Origin: Sophora flavescens
Lineage: Eukaryota > Streptophyta > Magnoliopsida > Fabales > Fabaceae
Direction of reading: 5' to 3'
Length of the DNA stretch: 64,000 bases
NCBI GenBank assembly: GCA_030762895.1
Contig: CM061070.1
Span: 36,111,652 to 36,175,651 of the forward strand
Of this stretch, positions 22,600 through 32,138 are shown in pieces. The notes below the pieces were generated by a model. That model was not told where the DNA came from. It saw only the letters and a program-made list of their open reading frames with translations, and did no database searches. How positions within the stretch are numbered: the stretch's first letter is position 1; every line of letters starts with the position of its first letter. A program made the translations under genes and the position numbers.

Positions 22600-24456
22600 A
22601 TGGCGAATCTCCCGGATACCAAACCATTGAAGGACTACGCTGCCCCAAATGCTAGGGGTTTGCGAACTGGGATTTCTAGGCCAGAGATTGAGGCGGAGAA
22701 CTACATTATACCGCCTATGCTAATTAACATGATTAGGCAACATCAATTCGGAGTATTGCCCTCGGAGGACCCGACTGATCACGTGGAGACATTCTTGGAG
22801 TTCACCGATGCAGTTAGAATTCAAGGCGCCCCGGTTGATGCTATTCGTTTGAGGTTGTTCCCCTCCTCTCTTACTGGAAAGGCAAAAGCTTGGCTGAAGC
22901 AAGTGCCCGCTAATACCTTGATGACTTGGGACCAACTGGAGCAGGCATTCTTGGAGAAATTCTTCCCTCCCTCCAATACGGCTTACCTACGAGACCAGAT
23001 CACCGGCTTCTTCCAAAAGGACAGAGAATGCTTATCTGAAGCTTGGGATCGCTACAAGGGATTGCTGGAGTCTTGTCCACATCATGGACTCGAAAGGTGG
23101 TTATTAGTGCACACCTTCTACAACGGATTGGATTACTCTTCGAAGGTGTCACTTGATTCCGCAGATGGTGGAGCCTTTATGAATAGGCCTCTGACTGAGG
23201 CATTCAACATCATTGAAAACGTGGCCACCAACTACCACCAATGGGGTTCAGAAAGAGGTAATAACCCGAAAAAGATTTCGGGGGGTAAGTTTGAAGTGAA
23301 TAGCACTGATCTTATAATGTCTAAAATTGACTCACTGAACAAACGCTTTGATCAGCTTGAAAGGGCTAACGTGAGTTCAATAGGTGCTACTAACATTGTT
23401 TGTGAGATTTGTGGAATGCAGGGACATGACATAATGGAGTGACCACGTGGTATTGCTCATGGATCCGATGCTTCGAGGGAACAAGTGAACTCTTGTCACA
23501 ACTTCTACGACACGAACCCGAAGTTGCCAAATTATGCTCCCCCAAATCCTTACAACCAAGGAAGGAAGAACAACCCTTACCTATCCTACGGGAACTACAG
23601 CAACACGCTGAACCACGAGTTCCAAGAAGGCCAAGGTAATAGGAAACCCGCACCGGGGTATCCTCAGGTACAAAAGTCTAAACTCGAGTCTTTATTGGAA
23701 AGTTTTGTAGAAACTCAAACAAAACAAAATGAAGAGTTTAGACAACAAGGTAGGGCAGTAAACGAGGCAATAAAAGAGCTAGCATCTAAGGTAGATAACT
23801 TAGCCATTCATAACAAGATGCTAGAAACTCAGATTGCCCAACAAGCCAGCACATACTCTAGACCTAAGGGTACGTTCTCGGGGCAACCCGAAGTTAATCC
23901 CAATGAACATTGTAATGTCATATACTTGAGGGATGATAAGCTTGGGGTAGCTGAAAAGGACATGGAACCAGAGGAGGACATGAGCGAAGAGGAAGATACA
24001 GAGCCAAAATACGTCCCTCCACCACCGTACCAACCCCCAATACCTTTCCCACAAAGGTTGGTCAAGAAAAAGCTAGTAGATATAGAAACTAATATGCCTC
24101 CTAAGCTGAAAGACCCAGGTAGTTTCTCTATTGCTTGCTCAATTGAAGAAGTGCAAATAGACCAAGCCTTATGTGACTTAGGGGCTAGTGCGAGCTTGAT
24201 GCCGCTTTCTATCTTGGAAAGGTTGGGAACCAAGGAGTTGAGTCCATTCAAATTCTCTTTACAATTCGCGGATGGCTCAACCAAAACTCCTCTAGGCCTA
24301 CTAGAGAATGTCCCCGTAAAGGTAGGGAAATTTTTCATCCCTACCGATTTCCTGGTATTGGATATGAACGGGAATTCTGAATTCCCCATCATTCTTAGAA
24401 GGCCTTTCTTGGCCACCGCTGGAGCAATAATAGATGTAAAGAATGGCAAACTCTAA
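22600..24456 (+). pseudogene. Athila-like Gag-protease with one in-frame stop
   Basis: One frame runs from the ATG at 22600 (MANLPDTKPLKDYAAP) to 24456 with a single stop. Visible: the gag core (PPMLINMIRQHQFGVLPSED, FLEFTDAVRIQG, LRLFPSSLTGKAKAWL, FLEKFFPPSNTAYLRDQI), a zinc knuckle beginning CEICGMQGHDIME, a coiled linker, and a retropepsin with DLGASASLMPLS and the closing strand FPIILRRPFLATAGA. The TGA at 23440-23442 falls exactly where the fourth ligand (Cys) of the CX2CX3GHX4C knuckle should be, so translation ends inside the knuckle. The active site is DLGA rather than DSGA, as in many Athila proteases. Gag would form particles; the protease would mature them. No RT follows, so the element depended on a helper. 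Confidence 0.88.
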
Positions 24457-24470
24457 ATGTAGAGGAAGGT

Positions 24471-24806
24471 ATGCTAGATTTTTATTTGACTAACTCATAT
24501 AACAACCCTCCTTTTGAGAGTCATGTGTGCAGGATCGATAGAACGTCTCCAGTGGTAAAGGAAGAGCTCAACATGGAAGCAACTCCGAAGATTTGCATGG
24601 CAAATGATACACCCAGTGGTGATGAAGTTGGAGTTGCTCATCATGTGGAAACAAAACTTCCGCCGGGAGGGAGAAAAGCCATGAAGCTTAGAGTGAAAAG
24701 AGCAAAACGGAAGCGCAATTGGCCATATGAGCAGAATCGGCTCTTTGAAGGACTCCCATGGAAGAGAAGTGTTCCTGCACTTATACGCCCATTTGATCCC
24801 GGTTGA
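24471..24806 (+). pseudogene. Post-protease tail fused to the end of the polyprotein
   Basis: A 111-codon frame begins MLDFYLTNSYNNPP, which continues the Athila protease C-terminus in a different frame (one frameshift near 24455). It runs through a basic segment (GRKAMKLRVKRAKRKRNW) and ends PALIRPFDPG. The next bases (24850 onward) carry the AAGCGCTTCTTGGGAGGCAACCC block that follows the pol gene in full-length Athila elements. It therefore looks like the scar of a deletion that removed RT, RNase H and integrase and joined the protease side to the last codons of pol. Alternatively it is a separate accessory ORF. No known domain apart from the protease end. Confidence 0.5.
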
Positions 24807-26606
24807 TTGAAAGAAGTATGGTCAAGCTTAAGACCATAAATAAGCGCTTCTTGGGAGGCAACCCAAGTTTTCTTTCCCTTTTCCGTTTGCTTTTGAATTT
24901 TGTTTTTGAATAATTTGAGAAGATAAGAGAAGAATTTTAACTAATTGATGGATTTTCCAAGTGCTTTCAGGGTATGAAGGAAGGAAGATCAAAAATGCAA
25001 GGTCAAATACAGTTGGAAGTCATCACGCCCAGGCCGTGACAGTGGTCACGATCGTGATGAGCTACCAAAAGAAGACCAGAAAGGATCACGACCAAGCCGT
25101 GATATCCATCACGGGCGTGATGAAAGGGACCTTAAAGGTCAGAGAGTATCACGGCCGTGACTGGCCAGCTTCTATAGACCAGAATTGGTCACGGCCTAGC
25201 CGTGAAGAGTATCACGGCCGTGACACATTCTCCAGCATCTCCTTGACTAGGCATGTGAGCCAGCACCCGCTACCACCTCGGTGAGTTGTTCCATTGTTCT
25301 CCTCTCTCCGACTTGATTATTTACATTGGGGACAATATAAGTTTTTAAGCTTGGGGTAGGGGTATTTTTTCAAATTTTTGCATTTTTGTATTTTTCATGT
25401 CACATTCATATAGGCATAGTTTGCATGATCACATGATTAGATTGCTCCTTGCTTAGAGTATGCACCCAATTGTGAGAACCTGGTGCCAAATAAATTGAGA
25501 TAGTGAATTTTCGAACCCAATTTTTTTATTCTTGTGATAAAGCTAAAAATAAAAATTCTTGAGATAATATTTTGATAGTTGATAATTAGCATGGGTTCCT
25601 TAGATTTGTGTTTCTCACTGATTTTGAACTACTAAATGTGAGATTTTTGAGCCAAAAAGGGGTACTCACTAAACCTACCCCATTCTTTGTGATTGGGTGT
25701 CTTATTCCTCTTGGATTGTATTATCTAGAACTTGACTTGAAACCGTTTCGAAACTTAAAAATTTTTTAAAACATTTTTGAAAATGATTGAGGCACTAGGT
25801 ATTTTTTTTTCCGGCCTTCTGAGCTTTGATTGATTAAATGCTACCCCTTAGTTGCCCAATTTTGAGCCTAAAAGAATAGAATACTTTTCTTGGTACCTTG
25901 AAATATTTCGATGAATAATGCTTGATATGACACCTTTTAAAGTATTGCACCAAGGGTAAAAAGGTAGTTTGAAAAATAAAATTGTGGGATGAGAAAGTTA
26001 CAAAAATATTTCTCTTGAATTGAAAATCTCCCCTTCTCCGTATAAATAAAATAAAATAAACAAAAAAAAATGGAGAAAGGGATGGCAAAAAGAAAGTGAG
26101 AAATAAAATAAAAAGGAATAAAGAAAGGTGGAAAAGTGATTAAAAGTCCCACAAAGGTATTTTAGAAGGTTGTCATGCTTTGCAATGATTGAAATTTTGT
26201 TTAGCCTCTTGAAATTTCCTTTTCTTGATTTCCCCACCTAACAATTAATCCCAAGGCCCCATTACAACCAAAATAAAAGACCTCTTGATTCTTTTGTGTT
26301 TTCATTAATAAAGTAGAGATTTGGTTAATAGTCAAGCTTATGGTAGGATACTTTCTTTGAGGAAATTGAGCGAATTGTCATATACCCCTAAACACTTGAG
26401 TGAGGTGAGAAGAGTGCCCAAATTAGTGAGAATAGGAATTTAGGAAACCTAAGCTTCTAATTGGACTCGAAATTGATTGTCTCTTGGTTTCTTATTTGAA
26501 AATGCCTGTTACTTGGATTAGTTACTCGGGTTCTTGGTTCACTATCCATGCTCTGATTATTTATGTCTTCTGGCCTTGGTGATTGCTTGAGGACAAGCAA
26601 AATCTT
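24807..26606 (+). other. 3' non-coding internal region of element A
   Basis: No gene. Holds a second palindrome array (25023-25223), two TTAAGCTTGGGGT words (one at 25348, one at the PPT) and the sentence GGCCCCATTACAACCAAAA near 26255, which also occurs in element B near 33113. Short hydrophobic frames on the minus strand are not real. Confidence 0.7.
25023..25223 (+). promoter_or_regulatory. Second copy of the palindrome array, inside element A
   Basis: Words of both kinds: TCACGCCCAGGCCGTGA (25023), TCACGATCGTGA (25046), TCACGACCAAGCCGTGA (25086), TCACGGGCGTGA (25109), TCACGGCCGTGA (25147), a TCACGGCCTAGCCGTGA word (~25187) and a final short word (~25212). Same long/short logic as the LTR array but more diverged, about 1.4 kb before the 3' LTR and with no TATA box directly after it. 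Confidence 0.75.
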
Positions 26607-26621
26607 AAGCTTGGGGTGATT
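26607..26621 (+). promoter_or_regulatory. Polypurine tract of element A
   Basis: AAGCTTGGGGTGATT directly before the 3' LTR. It is the plus-strand primer in this family, and element B has AAGTTTGGGGTATTT at the same place. Confidence 0.65.
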
Positions 26622-28055
26622 TGATGAGTGTGATTTCACCTCATATTTCATTGTCATTTTGCATGCATTTTCATATAGCTTAGGCATATTTAATTTGATT
26701 TTTGTTAATTTTTACCTTGGAACGGGTAAGGCGGTTTTGTGGTGTTGTTTTGCAGGAATTAAGGATAAAATGCTCAGGATTAGCCATGATGGAGCTTGGA
26801 TGAAGATGAGGCTTGAAAAGTGAAGAAAATTAGCCAAACAGAGCCCATCACGGCCTAGCCGTGACAGCCATCACGGCCATGATCAAGCAAAACTGAAAAA
26901 GAAAAAAAGGCAAAAGTCAGAACTGGTCACGGCCTAGCCGTGATGAGCATCACGGCCGTGACATGTCAGCTGAACCAGACCCTCACAGGCAGAACTGATC
27001 ACGGCCTAGCCGTGATGAGCATCACGACCGTGACAGACCAACCACTGAAGCAACGCCCAAGGCAGAATCCGTCACGGCCTGGCCGTGATGGCCATCACGG
27101 CCGTGACGCCTGATATTTGGATCTGATGAAACTGATTTGGATCTGAATTTGTGTTTGATTAGGATTCAAACTTCCCTAATCTATAAATATGGCATCCAGG
27201 CATAGGATTAAGAAGACTTTTGGGCTGCTACACTTAGGCAATAATTTAGGGTCTCTCTTCTTCTTCTTGTCCTCTTCTTTTATTTTATTTTATGTTGTTG
27301 TTAACCAAGCTTGTCATCACCATGGCAATGCTTGAGTAGTAGCTTAATTTATAGGGATTGGGGCTATGCCCAAGGTTTGTTTATGGTAATGAATTGATGT
27401 TATATCTTTGTTAATTGCGATTTGCTTTAGATCTGATTTCTAGTGTTTTAATTACTCGTAAATTCGGCGACCGCTTATTTGCGTGACGTAGATACCCTAA
27501 GGAGGAACCTAGCGGTGAACTTAGGTGTCGGATCTATAGAATCATACTTAGGACTTAAATCACGAGAGTTAGAAGCGGTCCTTCGAGGATTAACGAATTG
27601 TCACGAAACGTAAAGGGTCCAATCTAAATTCGACTACCACGAGAGTAGGGGTTGGTTTAATTGGGCACGATTTTTGTAACCCGAGAGGGAGCATTAACTA
27701 TTTGAGGATAAATTCGCCTTCAAAGCAATTTTCGATAATTAACAAGGGACAATCAATTTAGTAACATAAACAATCTTGTTGGTAACCCAATTCCTAGGAT
27801 TCCATTTAGATCTGAAAACCATAAATTGATTTACTTTCTGTTTTACTTGATTGCATTCCTTATGTGATTTTCTAAGTTATTTCTTATTTAAAATATCAAA
27901 AACCTTTTAAAAATCCTTTTCTAAAGTCCAGTTTAGTCAATTTGATAATTAGTTGCGATTTGAGATCACGGTCTCTGTGGGATCAATATCTTTTTATTAC
28001 TTGGCGACAATCCGGTACACTTGCCGGATCGCAGGACATGCATCGCACGACTACA
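26622..28055 (+). repeat. 3' LTR of element A (1434 bp)
   Basis: Same as the 5' LTR apart from about 20 substitutions and a 14-bp extra segment (around 28028-28041) before the terminal GACTACA. It is followed by the duplication ATGCT. Confidence 0.9.
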
Positions 28056-28060
28056 ATGCT

Positions 28061-28411
28061 ATCAACTTTCTTGCCTACAAGCTAACCTTAAAGTTCACAA
28101 TATAGAAGTGTAATACCAAGATAGTGAGAAAAGAAATGGTTAATGCTAATTTTTAAGGAAATTTTAAAATACAAAATATTTAACTTGCACGGGAAAAAAC
28201 GATAAATAAATCAAATAAATTTTCAAGACAAAATAAAAAGATTTCATATGACTTCCAAGATCACTTGGAAATATTTAACATTATTGTTTAAATAATGATT
28301 AACCAGCTTGAAATACAATCATTGCTTTAAAACACACACACACACACAGACACACACACATATATATATATAGAGAGAGAGCAACTCAAGTGAGAGGGGT
28401 GTGTTATCCCA
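28061..28411. other. Spacer with a compound microsatellite
   Basis: Non-coding, AT-rich. Compound repeat (AC)n-(AT)n-(AG)n at 28331-28381. The Tekay fragment starts just after it. Confidence 0.6.
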
Positions 28412-29470
28412 GAGTGGAAATGGGATAGTATAGCTATGTTTTTTGTGGTCGGATTACCACTAACTCCTAAGAAGCATGATGCGATTTGGGTTATCATTGA
28501 TAGGTTGACAAAGTGTGCTCACTTCTTATCTATTGGTGAAAGTTATAATTTGGAAAGGTTGACTCAGATTTACATCAAATAAATTGTTAGATTGCATGGT
28601 GTGCCATCGAGCATTGTCTCAGACCGAGATCCTAGATTCACATCTAGATTTTGGAGACAATTGCAAAATGCCTTGGGAACAAAGTTGAGGATGAGTTCTG
28701 ATTATCATCCCCAAACTAATGGACAATCAGAAAGGACAATTCAATCATTGGAGGATCTATTGAGAGCTTGTGTGTTGGAGCACACTGGTAGTTGGGATGA
28801 GTTCTTACCATTGATTGAATTTACGTATAACAATAGTTTCCATAATAGTATCGGAATGGCACCATATGAGGCTTTGTATGGCAGAAAGTGTAGGACCCCG
28901 CTGTGTTGATATGAGATTGGTGAGAGCCATGTTTTTGGTCCAGATGTGGTGCAACAAACTACGGAGCAAGTCAGAAAGATACGGGAAAAGATGAAGGAAG
29001 CACGGGATAGGCAAATGAGCTACAGTGACAAGATGAGGAGACCATTAGAATTCCAGGAAGGCGATCACGTGTTTTTGAGAGTTACTCGGAAAGATGGAAT
29101 TGGCAGAGCTATCAAATCCAGAAAACTTACTCCTCAATTCATTGGACCCTTTCAGATTCTTCGACGAATTGGTCCAGTAGCTTACCAAATTGCCTTACCT
29201 CCCAATCTTTCCAACCTTCATGATGTCTTTCATGTTTCTCAGTTGAGAAAGTATTATCCAAATCCTTCACATCCATTGAGTTTGAGTCTATACAACTGCG
29301 AGAGAATCTAGAGCATGAGGCTTTACCTGTAAGGATCGCAGATAGACAGATTAAGGAGCTTCGCGGTAAACAAATTTCCTTTGGTTAAGGCCGTATGGGA
29401 TGAAACTACTGGAGATGCTACTTGGGAACGCGAGGAGGATATGCAACAACAATATCCACATCTTTTCTAA
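28412..29470 (+). pseudogene. Tekay-like gypsy integrase and chromodomain, 5'-truncated and broken
   Basis: The end of a chromoviral pol gene. It opens inside the integrase core (EWKWDSIAMFFVVGLP, then IWVIIDRLTKCAHFL) and continues with VSDRDPRFTSRFW and NGQSERTIQSLEDLLRAC. Next come the C-terminal SH3-like region (FQEGDHVFLRVT, LTPQFIGPFQILRRIGPVAY, DVFHVSQLRKY) and, in a third frame, a chromodomain (AVWDETTGDATWE ... HLF) ending at the TAA 29468-29470. The second and third catalytic residues (D of VSD, E of SERT) are present. The first, normally in MDF, is Phe (AMFF). In-frame stops are TAA 28580-28582 (Glu expected) and TGA 28907-28909 (Trp expected). Frameshifts near 29285 and in a T run at about 29375 separate the tail. 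RT and everything upstream are missing. Confidence 0.9.
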
Positions 29471-29499
29471 GGTACGTAAATTCTGAGGACGGAATTTTC

Positions 29500-29517
29500 T
29501 TTTAAGAGGGGTAGTAA
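29500..29517 (+). promoter_or_regulatory. Polypurine tract (TTAAGAGGGGTAGTAA)
   Basis: Directly precedes the LTR start. The same word in reverse orientation precedes the LTR at 39664, tying the two families together. Confidence 0.7.
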
Positions 29518-30853
29518 TATAACAACCTGATTTTAATTATGCTGTTCAACCGGTTAAAATATAATTAAATTATATTTTAAATTTGAGAGTTAGAAAGTGT
29601 TTTTGATTAAAATAAAATCATATTCATAGTCTACTTTATGGTAGAGGGTTATGGTAAAATTTTCGGGAATCTCTAACCCTAAGAACTAGTCTTGGCCGAA
29701 CCTATACCTTGTGGTTTAGTGTTCTTGTTTGATTTTAACTTGTGATTTTGTGTTCATAACCTTAGACTTCCATCGCGGAGGAAACGAGGACGTTCATGGT
29801 ATACCTCTTCGAGCATCTAATCTCCTTACCTTCACAGAAGGTGGAGTTAGTACTTTGTGGTGTGACAACGAGGAGCTTCGAGTTTCGGAGTCCGGTGATA
29901 ACCCAGGTGGGGGAAAGAACCAACCTATTGTTGGAATGGATAAGTAGTAGATTATATAATAATTGTGTAGGTCGACCTAAACCCTACTAGTAGTCGAGTA
30001 ATTGACAAGACCAAAATCACATTGGAAACCTTTTTTGAAAAACCAATGGCGATTCGGGGATTATAGGTTTATCGATATTAGGTTGATTTTATATTGTTGA
30101 TGGTTGATTTGATTTTATTACCTTTATTGAATTGATTTTGTGCTATGTTTGTGATATGGGAATATTTTGATTGATATTGTGTTATGCATGATCTGCCTGG
30201 TTTGTATTATTATGCTTAGTGGTTTTTAAGCAAAGATATATATGTTGTCTAAGAGATGATTGTTTTGGGTGTGAGGATAATGATGATTTAGAAGTGCCTA
30301 ACCTAGATGATGTATGTTAAAGAGGTGTTATGGCATAGAATATGTGTCAAGTTCTAATGGAAGGTTAAGGCACTAGGATGTTGTTAAAACGGGTTGGTGA
30401 GATTCAAGTATAGGTGTTGTTGTCCACAACCGTGTATTGGTAATATAATGCACAAGGGCAAAAGTGTATTGGTAATATAATACACAAAGACAAAAGTATA
30501 TTGGTAATATAATACGCAAGGACATCTGTGTATTGGTAATATAATATACCATGTATTGGTAATATAATACACGTAAAACACTTCTGTGTATTGGTAATAT
30601 AATACACCGTGTATTGGTAATATAATACACGTAAAACACTTTTGTGTATTGGTAATATAATACACCGTGTATTGGTAATATAATACACGTAAAATCAAAA
30701 GTTCTCGCGAGACCACTTCCACCTTAGGAAATAGGTGTGCAACTATGGTGCCTTTGAGTAGCATGAGATTGGGGGTAGAGGATGATATATTAACTTGAGC
30801 GTGATCTGTAAGTTATATGCGTTGTTTGTCTGTGACAATTACAGTATGATTTA
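29518..30853 (+). mobile_element. 3' LTR of the Tekay-like element, cut by element B
   Basis: Starts TATAACAACCTGATTTT, i.e. the usual TGTAACA start with G changed to A. It includes the shared block CCTAAACCCTACTAGTAGTCGAG (29975) and the AT-rich array at 30430-30693. The last bases (GTGACAATTACAGTATGATTTA) match the sister LTR at 49255, after which element B begins; the remainder is not found. Confidence 0.75.
30430..30693. repeat. Tandem array of GTATTGGTAATATAATAC words
   Basis: Nine copies of GTATTGGTAATATAATAC (some with one change) in ~260 bp, in alternating spacings of about 25 and 35 bp. The spacers carry ACGTAAAACACTTYTGT. Each word has complementary ends (GTATT/AATAC). The open frames here, such as those reading YYQYT or ITNTQ repeatedly, are products of the array. 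Confidence 0.9.
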
Positions 30854-32138
30854 TGATAAGCCTCTGACTCATCTAGTTTTATGGCTAGTATGACCAGGGT
30901 TTTGTGCAAATTATATCCTATTTTCACCCAAATTAGATTAGATTGTCCTCAAGCAAGGTTTTGAGTCTCTAAAGTAGTTTTAGGTTAATTTAGCCAGTTT
31001 TGAGTCAAATAATGCACTTATAGCTGTGTCTTTGTTTTCAGGTTAAGTTGGAAGTCAAGAGAATAAAGAAACAGGGGATTCGCCTCGCGAGAGTATTCTC
31101 GCCTCGCGAACCTAAAAGCCAGCAGAACAGTGAAAATGTCATCCTCTCTGGTTCGCCCCGTGACTACTCTTCTCGCCTCGCGACCCTGAAGGCTGACTGT
31201 TCCAGGAAAATGCAAGGTTTCTGTGTCGCCTCACGAACACTTGACTCGCCTCGCGAGTAATCCAACCCTTGAAGACCAGAAGCTATCACGGTTTAACCAT
31301 GCTGAAGGTCACGGCTGTGACAGTTGGAATTTGAAGAGTCTCGCCTCGCGAGTAGTCCTTCGCCCCGCGATAAGACCAAACATTGCTGACTTTTCACAAT
31401 ATTCGCCTCGCGAAGGTGTGCTCGCCTCGCGAGTGGACTTAATTTCTGAAAAGTATAAATTCTTCATTCTCGAACAACTTGGAAGAACTTTTGCTTCTCC
31501 ATAGTTTTACATATTTTTCTGTGTATTTCGTTATTGTCATGGAGAACTAATTTCTTAGATTAATCTACTGTATGAGAATTCCATATACTTGAGGTTTTGT
31601 AATTCCTACTTTACTTGCTTTTCCCTTTTCAATACCATATTATACATCTCTGTTTGTTATTTCAGGAGTGTATAGTGTTGTATTGATTCGTTTCAGTGAT
31701 GTTATGTTCCTATACTTAATCGCGTTTGTTATTTCTTGTGTGTTCATTCATGTTCGTTAGTTCATGAGGGCTTAACCCCGTTTGTTATTTCGGGAATAGG
31801 AACATATATCCGTAGTAGCAATTTCGTTGTTAATTGTTGTTACAACTGAAAGGGGATTAGAATCTGCTTAGGGCTTGGAATTACATGAACCGATGATAGT
31901 TGGAAATTCGAGAACAGTAGATTAATCGTATTTTGCTACTTGATAATCTCTTTGAATTGCCTTGTTTTCATTGCTTTATTTTCTTTGATTGCATCCAATC
32001 CAACCCCCCCCAAAAAAACTGAATTTTGTGATAAATAACACTTCGAGAGTCCTTGTGAGACGACATCCGAGTTGTTGCCCTAAACTACAGTTTTTATAAC
32101 CCGCTCGTTCTTTTTGGGCTGTTATGACAGCGCGTTCA
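30854..32138 (+). mobile_element. 5' LTR of element B (Athila-like)
   Basis: Starts TGATAAGCCTCTGAC. It matches the right copy at 33571 and, more distantly, solo LTR C (61285-62561 reversed), whose end by TSD sets this LTR end near 32138. It holds the TCGCCTCGCGA array (31079-31437), the TATAAAT box at 31454-31460 and a C run then A run near 32008. A primer-binding site is no longer recognisable after it. Confidence 0.75.
31079..31437 (+). promoter_or_regulatory. Array of paired TCGCCTCGCGA words in U3 of element B
   Basis: Six pairs built on TTCGCCTCGCGAG / CTCGCCTCGCGAA variants, spaced as in element A. The fourth pair (near 31285-31321) still reads TATCACGGTTTAACCATG / GTCACGGCTGTGAC, the element A/C type. 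The array ends ~15 bp before the TATAAAT box. Confidence 0.85.

Larger units (their letters stand above)
20908..28060 (+). mobile_element. Element A: complete but pol-less Athila-like LTR retrotransposon, TSD ATGCT
   Basis: LTRs 20913-22332 and 26622-28055, perfect 5-bp duplication ATGCT at 20908-20912 and 28056-28060, Asp-type PBS at 22339 and PPT at 26607-26621. The interior is only ~4.3 kb: leader, gag, protease, a short tail ORF, then non-coding 3' region with the Athila-typical sentence GGAGGCAACCCAAG (24855) and GGCCCCATTACAACC (26255). RT, RNase H and integrase are absent. The LTRs differ at roughly 20 positions by hand count plus one 14-bp insertion near the right end of the right copy, so the insertion is young. 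It must have been mobilised in trans. Confidence 0.9.

Noticed and set aside
30373..30764. Overlapping minus-strand open frames reading repeated YYQYT/ITNTQ/LPIH strings
   Set aside because: They are translations of the nine-copy AT-rich word array in an LTR; all frames stay open only because the unit lacks stops.
31018..31504. ORFs over the TCGCCTCGCGA array, recurring in three LTR copies
   Set aside because: Recurrence is due to LTR duplication and inversion; the frames are short, shift between copies and contain no domain.
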